Origin: CAZRIE01 sp964600075
GTDB taxonomy: Bacteria; Bacteroidota; Bacteroidia; Flavobacteriales; Flavobacteriaceae
Direction of reading: 5' to 3'
Assembly: GCA_964600075.1 (NCBI GenBank)
Contig: CAZRIE010000025.1
Span: forward strand, 1-43,767
DNA: 43,767 nt
Below the pieces are notes generated by a model, which was not told the DNA's origin, did not search any database, and saw only the letters and a program-made list of their open reading frames with translations. Positions 7,829 through 16,751 of this stretch are shown here, in pieces. The translations under genes were made by a program, and so were the position numbers. Every line of letters begins with the position of its first letter. Positions within the stretch are counted from its first letter, which is position 1.

Positions 7829-8476
7829 TTAATGATCTTCGATCAATGCCGTATTTCTGGAACGTTGTACCCAAATAATGATACCCACTACAATCAAGGC
7901 GGCAGGAGGAATAATCATAAAACCATTATTTTCGTAACCCGTAGCATATAGCCCGGATTTTGCAATCGGGTCTCCTAAAACTTTATAGCCCAATAGTGTT
8001 CCCGAGCCCAAAAGCTCTCTAAAAAATCCGACGATTATCAATATAACCCCATAACCAAGGGAATTACCTATTCCATCAAGAAAAGATTTCCATGGCCCAT
8101 TTGCCAATGCAAAAGCTTCGAACCGGCCCATGATAATACAATTGGTTATAATCAAACCAACGAATACCGACAAGGTTTTGCTCAACTCGTAAGCGAAGGC
8201 CTTCAGTACCTGATCGACAATAATTACCAAGGTAGCGACGACTATCAACTGAACGATAATACGTATTTTGGAGGGTATAATGTTTCTCATCAACGAGATA
8301 ACCACATTACCTAGGCCCAAAACAAACAGCACTGCAATGGCCATTACGATAGAGGCCTTTAGTTCTGCCGTAATAGCCAATGCCGAACAAATACCCAGTA
8401 CCTGAATCGTAATCGGGTTATTGTCCGCCAACGGATCTGTAATCAGGCTTACATCTTTTTTTGTCAATAATGCCAT
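7829..8476 (-). CDS. nqrD: Na+-translocating NADH:quinone reductase subunit D
   Basis: NqrD is the inverted-topology partner of NqrE in the membrane part of the pump. The 215-residue protein is almost entirely hydrophobic helices. It carries the matching cysteines at Cys30 (VLGICSAL) and Cys113 (TNCIIMGRFEAF), which in the Vibrio enzyme ligate iron jointly with NqrE. The segments SLGYGVILIIVGFFRELLG and the short polar C-terminus are typical. It starts 1 nt after the nqrC stop, in a tightly packed operon. Confidence 0.96.
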   Translation of the reverse strand: MALLTKKDVSLITDPLADNNPITIQVLGICSALAITAELKASIVMAIAVLFVLGLGNVVISLMRNIIPSKIRIIVQLIVVATLVIIVDQVLKAFAYELSKTLSVFVGLIITNCIIMGRFEAFALANGPWKSFLDGIGNSLGYGVILIIVGFFRELLGSGTLLGYKVLGDPIAKSGLYATGYENNGFMIIPPAALIVVGIIIWVQRSRNTALIEDH

Positions 8477-8477
8477 A

Positions 8478-9227
8478 TTATTCTGCTCTAACGGTTTGTA
8501 AATAATCTTTATAAAGGTTGACGCTCTCTTTAATCATGGCGGCAACTCCGTTACCGGTAATCGTCGCTCCTGCCAAAGCATCTACCTCATTATCGTTTTT
8601 CGTACTGTTCAAGGGGTCATTATTACCCTTCGCCACCTTTATGCCCGAATATCGGGTACCGTCAAGAATCGACTCTCCGGAAAAATCGTCCATAAAATAG
8701 CGCTGCTTGATATTTGCCCCAAGACCAGGGGTCTCCGCCTTGTGATCGAAATACACGCCTTGAACTGCCATGGTATCGTCTAAAGCAATAAAGCCCCAAA
8801 TGGCGTCCCAAAGCCCTTTGCCGTACATCGGAATGATATAAGATTTCTTACCGTCTTTCTCTCCTATAAAAAGTGGAAGTTCGGGAGTTTCCCCTTTCTT
8901 ATAAAGTGCCAGTTGCTTTTTCAAATCAATAAGGTAAGCTTCATCATTTTTTGTGATTTCATCTCCTTTAATGACCAGCTGTTCTGTGATGTACTTCGAA
9001 AACTCGGCTTCGACCTTATCCGTTGGAATAAAGTTTACGCTACCCTCGTCTACATTCTCATTTACGCCCATGGCGTAAAGAATATTCTGTTGTTTTTCAA
9101 AACGTTCGTTTTCTTGAATCCTATCTTTAAGACCGGAAGCCAGAAAAGCAAGTACGGATCCGACGACTACGACCATTACTGCGGCGAAAGCTACCGTATA
9201 ACTGTTTTTATCTGTATTGATTGCCAT
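8478..9227 (-). CDS. nqrC: Na+-translocating NADH:quinone reductase subunit C
   Basis: NqrC carries a covalently bound FMN on the periplasmic side. A single N-terminal helix (about residues 11-31) anchors a soluble FMN-binding domain. The flavinylation motif is seen as DALAGATIT (Asp216 to Thr224). Thr222 is the expected FMN attachment residue and ApbE, encoded in the same cluster, the expected transferase. GKGLWDAIWGFIALD and AETPGLGANI are further family signatures. The 249-residue length is normal, with 2 nt to nqrB. Confidence 0.96.
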   Translation of the reverse strand: MAINTDKNSYTVAFAAVMVVVVGSVLAFLASGLKDRIQENERFEKQQNILYAMGVNENVDEGSVNFIPTDKVEAEFSKYITEQLVIKGDEITKNDEAYLIDLKKQLALYKKGETPELPLFIGEKDGKKSYIIPMYGKGLWDAIWGFIALDDTMAVQGVYFDHKAETPGLGANIKQRYFMDDFSGESILDGTRYSGIKVAKGNNDPLNSTKNDNEVDALAGATITGNGVAAMIKESVNLYKDYLQTVRAE

Positions 9228-9229
9228 AA

Positions 9230-10504
9230 TTATGCGGTTTCTACTTGAAGTTCTTTTTCTTTGCCTTCTGAATCTTTAGGCAATATGGTTGCATTTTTCA
9301 ATCGTTTCATTCTTCGTTTGACGTTTCCACGGATGACGTAGTGGTCGATGGTAGGTGCGAAAACATTCATCAAAAGAATGGCCAAGAAAACACCCTCCGG
9401 ATACGCAGGATTGAACACCCTGATCATTACCGAGATAAAACCGATGAAAAATCCATAGAACCATTTACCACGGTTCGTCTGTGCGCCTGTTACGGGATCG
9501 GTCGCCATGTAGACGATTCCGAATGCGAGACCGCCAACAATAAGGTGCTGCCAGTACTCAAAACTCATCAAGCCATAAAATTTACTGGTTTCCGTAATCC
9601 AACCAAAGTCTACGACCTGATTGAAGATAAGGCCCATTACCAAAGAACCGATAACGGCACTAAGCATGATGCGCCAACTGGCTATTTTACTAAAAATCAA
9701 AAAGAGTCCGCCGAGAAGTATTAAAAACGTTGGGGTCTCCCCTACCGATCCCGGTATAAACCCAAAGAACATATCGGAAATCGAATACGACATTTCGGCG
9801 CCTTTATTCTGTGCCAAATATCCTAAAATGGTTTCTCCTGAAATAGCATCCGGGCCCCCTGCGAGTTCCACAGCTTCGTGCACCCAAACTTTGTCACCAC
9901 TCATCCAAGTAGGATAGGCAAAAAACAAAAATGCGCGAATCGTTAATGCCGGATTCAAAATATTCATTCCCGTGCCTCCGAAAACTTCTTTTCCGATAAC
10001 CACACCGAAAACCACGGCAACGGACAACATCCAAAGCGGCGTATCTATTGGTACGATTAATGGCACCAACATACCCGTTACGAGATAGCCTTCTTCAACT
10101 TCATGGCCCTTTATGACCGCAAAAATAAATTCGACTATAAGTCCAACTCCATAAGACACCACAACTAACGGAAGTACTTTTATGATTCCAATCCAGAAAT
10201 TATTCCAAGTAAGAAAATGCTCCATAAGGGAGAAATTCTCTGGAAAACCGTTAATGGCCGAAAAATGTTGATAGCCGGCGTTAAACATAGAAAACAACAA
10301 AACCGGAATCAAGGCCATAATGACCGTGTTCATGGTTCGTTTCAAATCATCGGCCGCCCTTACGTGCGATCCATTATGCGTAGTCTCGTCTGGAGAAAAC
10401 AAAAACGTATGAATCGCATTGAAAGCCGGCGCCATTTTTTTGCCCCTGTAATGGTGCTTAATAATGTGTAGCCGTTTTTTAAAAGTCAGTCTTTTATCGC
10501 TCAT
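9230..10504 (-). CDS. nqrB: Na+-translocating NADH:quinone reductase subunit B
   Basis: NqrB is the main membrane subunit. It binds riboflavin and a covalent FMN and forms the Na+ channel. The 424-residue protein has about ten hydrophobic helices. The FMN motif reads DAISGETIL (about residues 219-227), so Thr225 should be the modified residue. The usual Ala before this Thr is Glu here. Other family segments are FGGTGMNILNPALTIRAF, the ubiquinone-region GGLFLIFSKIASWR, and MATDPVTGAQTNRGKWFYG near the C-terminus. The first 20 residues are strongly basic. It starts 2 nt after the nqrA stop. Confidence 0.96.
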   Translation of the reverse strand: MSDKRLTFKKRLHIIKHHYRGKKMAPAFNAIHTFLFSPDETTHNGSHVRAADDLKRTMNTVIMALIPVLLFSMFNAGYQHFSAINGFPENFSLMEHFLTWNNFWIGIIKVLPLVVVSYGVGLIVEFIFAVIKGHEVEEGYLVTGMLVPLIVPIDTPLWMLSVAVVFGVVIGKEVFGGTGMNILNPALTIRAFLFFAYPTWMSGDKVWVHEAVELAGGPDAISGETILGYLAQNKGAEMSYSISDMFFGFIPGSVGETPTFLILLGGLFLIFSKIASWRIMLSAVIGSLVMGLIFNQVVDFGWITETSKFYGLMSFEYWQHLIVGGLAFGIVYMATDPVTGAQTNRGKWFYGFFIGFISVMIRVFNPAYPEGVFLAILLMNVFAPTIDHYVIRGNVKRRMKRLKNATILPKDSEGKEKELQVETA

Positions 10505-10506
10505 TT

Positions 10507-11859
10507 TTATCCTATTTCTTTTTGTAAGAGATCCAATCCTTCCCTAATGATCTTCTGGTGCGGTTGTTTTGATACACAAACAAACTCTGTCAACGAAAAA
10601 TCTTCGGGAGCAACTTCATATAGCCCCAATTGCTCCATCTCATCGAGGTCTTGCACCATACACGCTTTAAGCAATTGCATGGGGTAGATATCTAACGGAA
10701 ATACTTTTTCGTACATACCGGTTAGCACGAATGCCCTATGCTCTCCATTGGTATTAGTGGTCAAATCGTATTTTTTGTTGGGCTGCATCCACGAAAAAGT
10801 CAACGCCCTAGTAGCGGAAATTTTATTGAAGATGGGTTTGTTCCACCCAAAGAATTCGTAATCGTCACCTTCTGGAATGGCGGTTACCGTATTATTGTAG
10901 TACCCTAAATAACCATCAGGCTCACTTTTAGAGCCGGTAAGCACATCACCGTTAATAACCCTAAAGTTGTCATTAGTGACCCCACTACCGTATAAAATGG
11001 TCGCTAATTCAGTGCCGATTTTTGTTCTATAATATTTCGGAGATTTAATCGAAGATCCCGCCAAAGCAACGATACGCTCTGCGTTAAATTTACCGGTAAG
11101 CAGTAGCTCTCCGATAATGACCAAATCTTGGGCGGAGACCGTCCAAACGGTTTCACCCTTGTTTATTGGATCGATTTTATTGATTTGAGTTCCTACCAGT
11201 CCAGCAGGGTGCGGACCGGAAACTTTATGCAATTCGACTCCCTGCAAAACGGATAATGTCGAAGCGGAAGACTTACCGACGGAAACATGAACTTTTCCCG
11301 GGGTCAATTTTCCCAATGCAGTAACTGCGGCCTGAAGCTCATTTTCCTTTCCTTTCAAAACGTAGTCAGAATCTGCAGCTAGGGGCGCAGTCGTATACCC
11401 GGAAATAAAAATGGACTTAGGGTTGGCATCAGGGTTGGCAATAATATCATAGGGTCGTTGCTTGATAAATGGCCAACATCCACTTTTCAACAAGTATTTC
11501 TTCACCTCTTCTTTCGATGCTTTTTCAACATCTAAAATCGCATGTACTGCAGAGACTTGCTCTTTGTCCGCCAAAATTCTCAAGGAAAGAATACGTCTCC
11601 GCGCCCCCCTATTGATTTCGATAAGCTCGCCGCTTACAGGCGAAACGAACATCAAACCTTCCCTGTTTTTGTTGTAAAAAAGGGGCTCTCCGGCTTTCAC
11701 CTCGGCACCTTGTTTGACCAACATTTTGGGGGTAATTCCGTAAAAATCATTAAGATTTATAGCATAAACATTACTTAAGACGGCTTTTGAAGTAGTTTGC
11801 TCGGCGGCACCGACAAGGTTAATGTTCAAACCCTTTTTAATACTGATGTCTTTTGACAT
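10507..11859 (-). CDS. nqrA: Na+-translocating NADH:quinone reductase subunit A
   Basis: NqrA is the cytoplasmic subunit without classical cofactors, implicated in quinone binding. The 450-residue length and the RnfC-like opening (IKKGLNINLVGAAEQ; NDFYGITPKMLVKQGAEVKAG) are typical. The segments GPHPAGLVGTQINKIDPINKG and the C-terminal LGLYEVAPEDFSLTEFVCVSK followed by LDLLQKE fit the family. It is the first gene of the nqrABCDEF operon and is divergent from the T9SS plug gene across a 152-nt intergenic region. Confidence 0.96.
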   Translation of the reverse strand: MSKDISIKKGLNINLVGAAEQTTSKAVLSNVYAINLNDFYGITPKMLVKQGAEVKAGEPLFYNKNREGLMFVSPVSGELIEINRGARRRILSLRILADKEQVSAVHAILDVEKASKEEVKKYLLKSGCWPFIKQRPYDIIANPDANPKSIFISGYTTAPLAADSDYVLKGKENELQAAVTALGKLTPGKVHVSVGKSSASTLSVLQGVELHKVSGPHPAGLVGTQINKIDPINKGETVWTVSAQDLVIIGELLLTGKFNAERIVALAGSSIKSPKYYRTKIGTELATILYGSGVTNDNFRVINGDVLTGSKSEPDGYLGYYNNTVTAIPEGDDYEFFGWNKPIFNKISATRALTFSWMQPNKKYDLTTNTNGEHRAFVLTGMYEKVFPLDIYPMQLLKACMVQDLDEMEQLGLYEVAPEDFSLTEFVCVSKQPHQKIIREGLDLLQKEIG

Positions 11860-11893
11860 ATTGTTGTAAACCTTAGTTAACTAAAATATGAAA

Positions 11894-11901
11894 CAAAAAT
11901 A
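11894..11901 (-). promoter_or_regulatory. Putative -7 element of the nqr operon
   Basis: TATTTTTG on the minus strand fits TAnnTTTG and lies 34 nt upstream of the nqrA ATG. No clear -33 TTG at the ideal spacing was identified. Confidence 0.35.
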
Positions 11902-11984
11902 GTACTAAAAGGATAGTTTTCATAATAAATACCTAGAAATTTGGGCCGTACGACGATCTAAATTTTTTGGGTACGCTTTTTGTT

Positions 11985-11992
11985 TACCTTTG
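11985..11992 (+). promoter_or_regulatory. -7 element of the T9SS plug gene
   Basis: TACCTTTG followed by CCC, 19 nt before the ATG at 12012. TTG candidates lie upstream (11967 and 11980) but at short spacing. Confidence 0.45.
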
Positions 11993-12011
11993 CCCAAAAA
12001 ATAGTCAATAA

Positions 12012-13256
12012 ATGCGCTCAAGCCTTAAACAGATTGTCTTTTTACTTTTTGCATCTTCATTATTTGCGCAAGTTCAGGAAGAAGTAAATCCTCCGGAAAA
12101 CATTAAGACAATCATTTTTGGTGGACCAACGGAAGACCAATTCCCAGTGGTCCAACTCGGTGGAAGCATTAAACTTGAATTCGACGACATTACCGCCAAC
12201 GAACAAGACTATTACTACAAAATAATTCACTGCGATTACGATTGGACGCCTTCACAACTTTTAAAATCGCAATACCTAAAGGGCGTCGATAATCAAAGAA
12301 TTATCGATTACAAAAACAGCTATTCGACATTGCAGCCCTATTCAAATTATCGTCTTAAGATTCCGAACGATATTGTTAGTTTGAGAGTGAGTGGTAATTA
12401 TGTTTTGGAAATTTATAACGACAGCTATGAGTTACAATTCTCGCGAAGATTTGTAGTCTTCAAGGACATCGTCAATGTAGGCGCCGAGGTAAAGCGTTCG
12501 CGTGATTTCAATTTTCTCAACGAAAAACAAGTAGTTCAGTTCACTGTCAATCCAGGAAATTTTCGACTTGTTAACCCAAAAAAGGAGGTTAAAATTGCTA
12601 TTCTACAAAATTACCATTGGGCGACCGCGCGCTATAACGTTGTGCCACAATACACCATCGGTAATGGACTAGTCTATAAATATGACCAAGAAACAAGCTT
12701 CTATGGGGGGAATGAATTCTTGAATTTCGACACCAGCGATCTCAGGGCGCCCACCTCGCAGATTGCTAGAATCGAAATAAAAGATCTTTACCATCACTAT
12801 TTATTTACCAATGGCTATAGGACAGATGAGCGTTACACTTACTTTCCGGACATCAACGGCGACTTCGTGATACGAACCTTGCAAGGTCAGGATAATTCAA
12901 GAGAGGCAGAATATTCTATTGTACATTTCACACTACCGTACAAAGATATTCTTGATCTCGACGAAGTGTATATTTTTGGGAAGTATAATAATTATGCACT
13001 TACCGATGAAAACAAAATGACCTACAATGAAAATAACGGTACGATGAAGGGCGAAATCAAAATGAAGCAGGGTTTCTATAACTTTAAGTATGTTATCAAG
13101 CGCGAAGACGGCATCATTGACCTCAACACCATTTGCGGTAATTTCCATTTTACCGAGAATAACTATCTAATCTTGGTCTATTACCGAAATTTTGGCGACC
13201 TCTACGACAGCATTATCGGAATTGGTAGGACCAACTCAATAAACATTAGCAATTAA
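12012..13256 (+). CDS. T9SS plug protein (DUF5103 family)
   Basis: The 414-residue protein opens with a signal peptide (MRSSLKQIVFLLFASSLFAQ). It then shows the DUF5103 pattern: IKTIIFGGPTEDQFPVVQLG, YYYKIIHCDYDWTPSQLLKS, SGNYVLEIYNDS and the C-terminal IFGKYNNYALTDENKM. From established work on Flavobacterium, a protein of this family binds the periplasmic face of the SprA/Sov translocon of the type IX secretion system and plugs it while no substrate is passing. Here the assignment rests on sequence pattern, so the exact orthology is inferred. The gene has its own -7 element and is divergent from nqrA. Confidence 0.85.
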   Translation: MRSSLKQIVFLLFASSLFAQVQEEVNPPENIKTIIFGGPTEDQFPVVQLGGSIKLEFDDITANEQDYYYKIIHCDYDWTPSQLLKSQYLKGVDNQRIIDYKNSYSTLQPYSNYRLKIPNDIVSLRVSGNYVLEIYNDSYELQFSRRFVVFKDIVNVGAEVKRSRDFNFLNEKQVVQFTVNPGNFRLVNPKKEVKIAILQNYHWATARYNVVPQYTIGNGLVYKYDQETSFYGGNEFLNFDTSDLRAPTSQIARIEIKDLYHHYLFTNGYRTDERYTYFPDINGDFVIRTLQGQDNSREAEYSIVHFTLPYKDILDLDEVYIFGKYNNYALTDENKMTYNENNGTMKGEIKMKQGFYNFKYVIKREDGIIDLNTICGNFHFTENNYLILVYYRNFGDLYDSIIGIGRTNSINISN

Positions 13257-13263
13257 CGTATAT

Positions 13264-13291
13264 TCATCCATAATCAAGGATAAATGGATGA
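13264..13291 (+). repeat. 8-bp inverted repeat covering the DUF3667 start codon
   Basis: TCATCCAT (13264-13271) and ATGGATGA (13284-13291) are perfect inverted repeats separated by 12 nt. The right arm contains the ATG of the broken DUF3667 gene, so folding would hide the start codon. Confidence 0.4.
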
Positions 13292-14429
13292 TAAACCGGC
13301 CATAACCCAAAAAGGAAGGTACCGATTAAAATATCGGGTAACCGAGTGCCTTAATTGTAGCCATCCGTTAGATATGAGCGATAAGTTCTGTCCTAATTGC
13401 TCACAGCCCAATAGCACCAAAAAAACTTTCGCTTAAAGACTTTTTCGACGAATTTTTTGTAAGCTTTATTTCTTATGATTCCAAATTGTTAAAAACCCTC
13501 TCGGCGTTAATTTTAAGGCTTGTAAGATTACACAGGACTATATCAAAGGAAAAAGAGTATCCTATACCAATACCAATCCTTTCCGCTTTTTGCTCAGCTT
13601 GGCTACCATCTACTTTTTGATGATCAACTTTGCGGCAAATTTTCCGGAATGGGATAAGTATGGAGTAAATGAGGAGACCGATCTACTAGATAGTATTACT
13701 GGCTTTGACGGCTTGAATATTTCAATAAGCAATGATGGTGAAAAAGCGCGGTTAAAAAAAAACTGGATTCCATTAAAGGTTCAAAGGAAATACAGGACCT
13801 ACTAAAAAAAATCGGGGATCGAGATTCAATTATCCTAGCGAATCCGATTACATATTTCAAATCGATTGAAAATGCTTCATTCAGCGCCAGATTTTCAAGG
13901 AAACAAGAGTTTTCTAATACTATCATTCAAAAAGACACGGCATCAAACTTCGAAGAGGCTAAGGCCGAATATGAATTATCGCACACATTTGAAAACAAGA
14001 TGGTTTTTACTGTCGTTAGCGGTTATCGGAGAATAAGGCGTCAACCCGGAAGTTTTTTAAGTATGCTGATATCAAAACTACCATTCGCCATATTTTTCTT
14101 TCTACCGGTCTTCGCGCTCTTTATTTGGCTGGCGTATATCAGAAAAAAATACAGTTATACCGATCATTTGGTCTTTGGCTTTCATAATACCTCTTTGTTG
14201 TTTATCTTGCTCATTATTAGCTATTTGATAGATTCAATTTTTCATGTAGACAGTAATTGGATTTTTTTTTACGATTTTTTCCATTTATCTGTTTCAGGTC
14301 ATGCGAAAATTCTATAAACAAGGTATATTTAAAACTATTGTTAAATATATCTTTTTAAATGTGATTTTTTTTATATTGGCTTTGTTTTCAACATTAATCC
14401 TCTTTGTAGGAAACGTATTTACCTTTTAG
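13284..14429 (+). pseudogene. DUF3667-type zinc-ribbon membrane protein, broken by four frameshifts
   Basis: A start at 13284 gives 50 residues with a zinc ribbon (CLNCSHPLDMSDKFCPNCSQ) before a stop at 13434-13436. The family sequence continues in other frames: LSLKDFFDEFFVSFISYDSK after an A7 run (13419-13425), then ACKITQDYIKGKRVSY and FLLSLATIYFLMINFA after a change near the T4 at 13511-13514. A lumen/cytosol domain (LDSIKGSKEIQDLLKKIGD) appears after an A9 run (13754-13762). The membrane part LPFAIFFFLPVFALFIWLAY continues into YIFLNVIFFILALFSTLI after a T9 run (14262-14270), ending at TAG 14427-14429. The total of about 380 codons suits a DUF3667 protein with several membrane helices. 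The function of the family is unknown to me. All four shifts lie at or near homopolymers, so either slippage mutations or sequencing errors could explain them. Confidence 0.8.
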
Positions 14430-14438
14430 AACAAAACA

Positions 14439-14825
14439 ATGATAACACAGGTAACCAAAGGCATCAAAATTTCCGTGAATACTAGTTTTGAAGGCACATT
14501 TTTCAAGAACTATAAGATGCACTTTGCTTTCGGCTATACCATTACTATTGAGAATCAAAGTAAAAATTCTGTACAGCTCACATCACGACACTGGAAAATC
14601 TATGATGCGCTAAACGAGTTGGAAGTACTTGATGGCGAAGGAGTAATCGGGAAAAAACCCGTTATCAAACCCGACGAATCGTACACCTATACTTCAGGTT
14701 GTCTTCTGGCATCGCCTATTGGGGCTATGCGCGGGCACTACAATATGGTGAACTTTAGTTCCACGGAAAAATTTCGAGTGTATGTCCCAACCTTCAAATT
14801 TCATGCGCCTTTTGCACTAAATTAA
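14439..14825 (+). CDS. apaG: ApaG-domain protein
   Basis: The 128-residue protein matches ApaG: TKGIKISVNTSFEGTF, FAFGYTITIENQS, VQLTSRHWKIYDAL, GEGVIGKKPVIKPDESYTYT and MRGHYNMV. It has an immunoglobulin-like (DUF525) beta-sandwich fold. Bacterial ApaG has been linked genetically to Co2+/Mg2+ homeostasis, but the biochemical role is unsettled. The ATG lies 9 nt after the stop of the broken DUF3667 gene, so apaG was probably cotranscribed with it. The frame is clean and the length normal. Confidence 0.95.
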   Translation: MITQVTKGIKISVNTSFEGTFFKNYKMHFAFGYTITIENQSKNSVQLTSRHWKIYDALNELEVLDGEGVIGKKPVIKPDESYTYTSGCLLASPIGAMRGHYNMVNFSSTEKFRVYVPTFKFHAPFALN

Positions 14826-15037
14826 ATTCAAGTTCAGATAATCATATTTGTTTAAAAAAAACTTTGCGCTCTTTATGCCTTCCTAGAATGCTTTGGGGCT
14901 AAATTTTTTCGAGTTTGATATCATGGAATAATTCCGATTCTTTCAATTGGGTTTTATAGATGTCCACTAAGAGTTTGGGCCAATGGGGCCATTTGCTTTT
15001 TAAGCATTAATTAGTTTTTATTCGGAATCCCTTTTAG

Positions 15038-15045
15038 TACTTTTG
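15038..15045 (+). promoter_or_regulatory. -7 element of pruA
   Basis: TACTTTTG fits TAnnTTTG and lies 30 nt before the ATG at 15076. A TTG-initiated frame extension begins inside this element (15043), so that extension cannot be the true start. The preceding 14826-15037 stretch contains no gene I can support. Confidence 0.5.
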
Positions 15046-15075
15046 TCCATTATTTTTAACCCAAAAAACTCCACA

Positions 15076-16704
15076 ATGGGCAAAGGATTTTTCCAAGTAC
15101 CGACAGCGATAAACGAACCGATAAAAAGTTACGCTCCCGGGTCTCCCGAACGGGAAGAAGCATTACAACAATATCATAGTTATTTTAAAGGAACAGTTGA
15201 TGTTCCGCTGTATATAGGAAGCAAAGAAATCAAAACTGGGAACACCAAACCAATGTCACCGCCCCACGACCATAAGCACGTGGTCGGCCAATATCATTTG
15301 GCCGAGAAGAAGCACGTGACGGAGGCTATTCAAAATTGCTTAGACTCTCGGGACGCTTGGGCCAATCTGACCTGGGAACAACGTGCCGCCATTTTCTTAA
15401 AAGCCGCAGAATTGCTTGCGGGGCCTTATCGCGCCAAAATCAATGCAGCGACTATGATCGCACAATCAAAAACTATTCAACAGGCCGAAATCGATGCGGC
15501 CTGCGAATTGATAGACTTCTTGCGATTTAATGTGGAATATATGTCGCAGATTTATGATGAACAACCCGACTCGGCAGAGGGTATTTGGAACCGAGTGGAG
15601 TACAGACCCTTAGAAGGTTTTGTCTATGCGATTACCCCGTTCAACTTTACGGCTATTGCAGGAAACCTTCCAGCAAGTGCCGCGATGATGGGCAACGTCG
15701 TTGTTTGGAAACCTAGCGATAGTCAGATTTTCTCCGCAAAAGTTATCGTAGACGTTTTCAAAGAAGCCGGGCTTCCCGACGGTGTAATCAATGTGGTATA
15801 TGGCGATCCCGTAATGATAACCAAAACGGTTTTAGACAGTGCTGATTTTGCAGGTATCCATTTTACTGGATCTACACATGTCTTCAAAGAGCTCTGGAAA
15901 CAGATAGGCAATAACATCCATAACTATAAAACATATCCAAAAATTGTCGGAGAAACGGGCGGTAAAGATTTTATCGTGGCTCATCCATCCGCAAAACCGC
16001 AACAAGTCGCAACCGCTATCGTTCGCGGCGCTTTTGAGTTTCAGGGACAGAAATGCAGTGCCGCATCACGCGTGTATTTACCAGAATCGACATCCAAAGA
16101 AATTTTGGATTCCGTCAAAAAAGATTTGAAATCTTTCAATGCCCCAGGTAGCCCGGAAGATATGTCAAATTTTGTAACTGCGGTTATTCATGAGGGCTCC
16201 TTTAATAAATTGGCCAAATATATAGATCAGGCCAAAAAAGACAAAAATGCCGAAGTTATTGCCGGTGGCGGTTACGATAAATCAAAAGGCTATTTCATAG
16301 AGCCAACTGTAATACTGACCACCGATCCGAAATATACCACAATGGAAACCGAACTATTTGGGCCCGTGGTTACGATTTATGTCTATGAGGACAAAGATTG
16401 GTCGAAAACCCTAAAATTAGTCGATGAAACTTCTGAGTATGCATTAACAGGAGCTGTACTTTCTACAGATCGCTATGCGATAGACGAAGCCACAAAAGCG
16501 CTTCAAAATTGCGCTGGCAACTTCTATATTAACGACAAGCCTACAGGTGCAGTAGTCGGGCAGCAGCCTTTTGGTGGCGCCAGGGCATCGGGTACAAATG
16601 ACAAGGCAGGTTCCGCACAAAACCTATTACGTTGGGTCTCCCCTCGGTTGATTAAAGAGACTTTTGTAACCCCTGAAAACTATCGGTATCCGTTTTTAGG
16701 TTGA
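15076..16704 (+). CDS. pruA: L-glutamate gamma-semialdehyde (1-pyrroline-5-carboxylate) dehydrogenase
   Basis: It oxidises glutamate gamma-semialdehyde (from P5C) to glutamate with NAD+, the second step of proline catabolism, in the cytosol. The aldehyde dehydrogenase fold shows the cofactor segments YAITPFNFTAIAGNLPASAA and VVWKPSDSQIFSAK, the catalytic Glu in VGETGGKDF, the nucleophilic Cys in QGQKCSAASRVY and ELFGPVVTIYVYED. The C-terminus QPFGGARASGTNDKAG is typical. I chose the ATG at 15076 (MGKGFFQVPTAINEPI), which gives 542 residues, the usual length of the eukaryote-like P5CDH found in Bacteroidota. No proline dehydrogenase gene is adjacent. Confidence 0.95.
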   Translation: MGKGFFQVPTAINEPIKSYAPGSPEREEALQQYHSYFKGTVDVPLYIGSKEIKTGNTKPMSPPHDHKHVVGQYHLAEKKHVTEAIQNCLDSRDAWANLTWEQRAAIFLKAAELLAGPYRAKINAATMIAQSKTIQQAEIDAACELIDFLRFNVEYMSQIYDEQPDSAEGIWNRVEYRPLEGFVYAITPFNFTAIAGNLPASAAMMGNVVVWKPSDSQIFSAKVIVDVFKEAGLPDGVINVVYGDPVMITKTVLDSADFAGIHFTGSTHVFKELWKQIGNNIHNYKTYPKIVGETGGKDFIVAHPSAKPQQVATAIVRGAFEFQGQKCSAASRVYLPESTSKEILDSVKKDLKSFNAPGSPEDMSNFVTAVIHEGSFNKLAKYIDQAKKDKNAEVIAGGGYDKSKGYFIEPTVILTTDPKYTTMETELFGPVVTIYVYEDKDWSKTLKLVDETSEYALTGAVLSTDRYAIDEATKALQNCAGNFYINDKPTGAVVGQQPFGGARASGTNDKAGSAQNLLRWVSPRLIKETFVTPENYRYPFLG

Positions 16705-16751
16705 ACGTAGTAGTCTCTGTTCAATCGGTGTAAGTTTAAAGTCTAAAACGA

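Noticed and set aside
13590..13805. Stand-alone 71-residue gene
   Set aside because: It is one fragment of the DUF3667-type pseudogene; frames before and after it continue the same protein.
14826..15037. Minus-strand stretch that reads as a short terminating frame in the gap before pruA
   Set aside because: I cannot connect it to a family and no start or promoter is evident; it may be a chance frame or a very old remnant.
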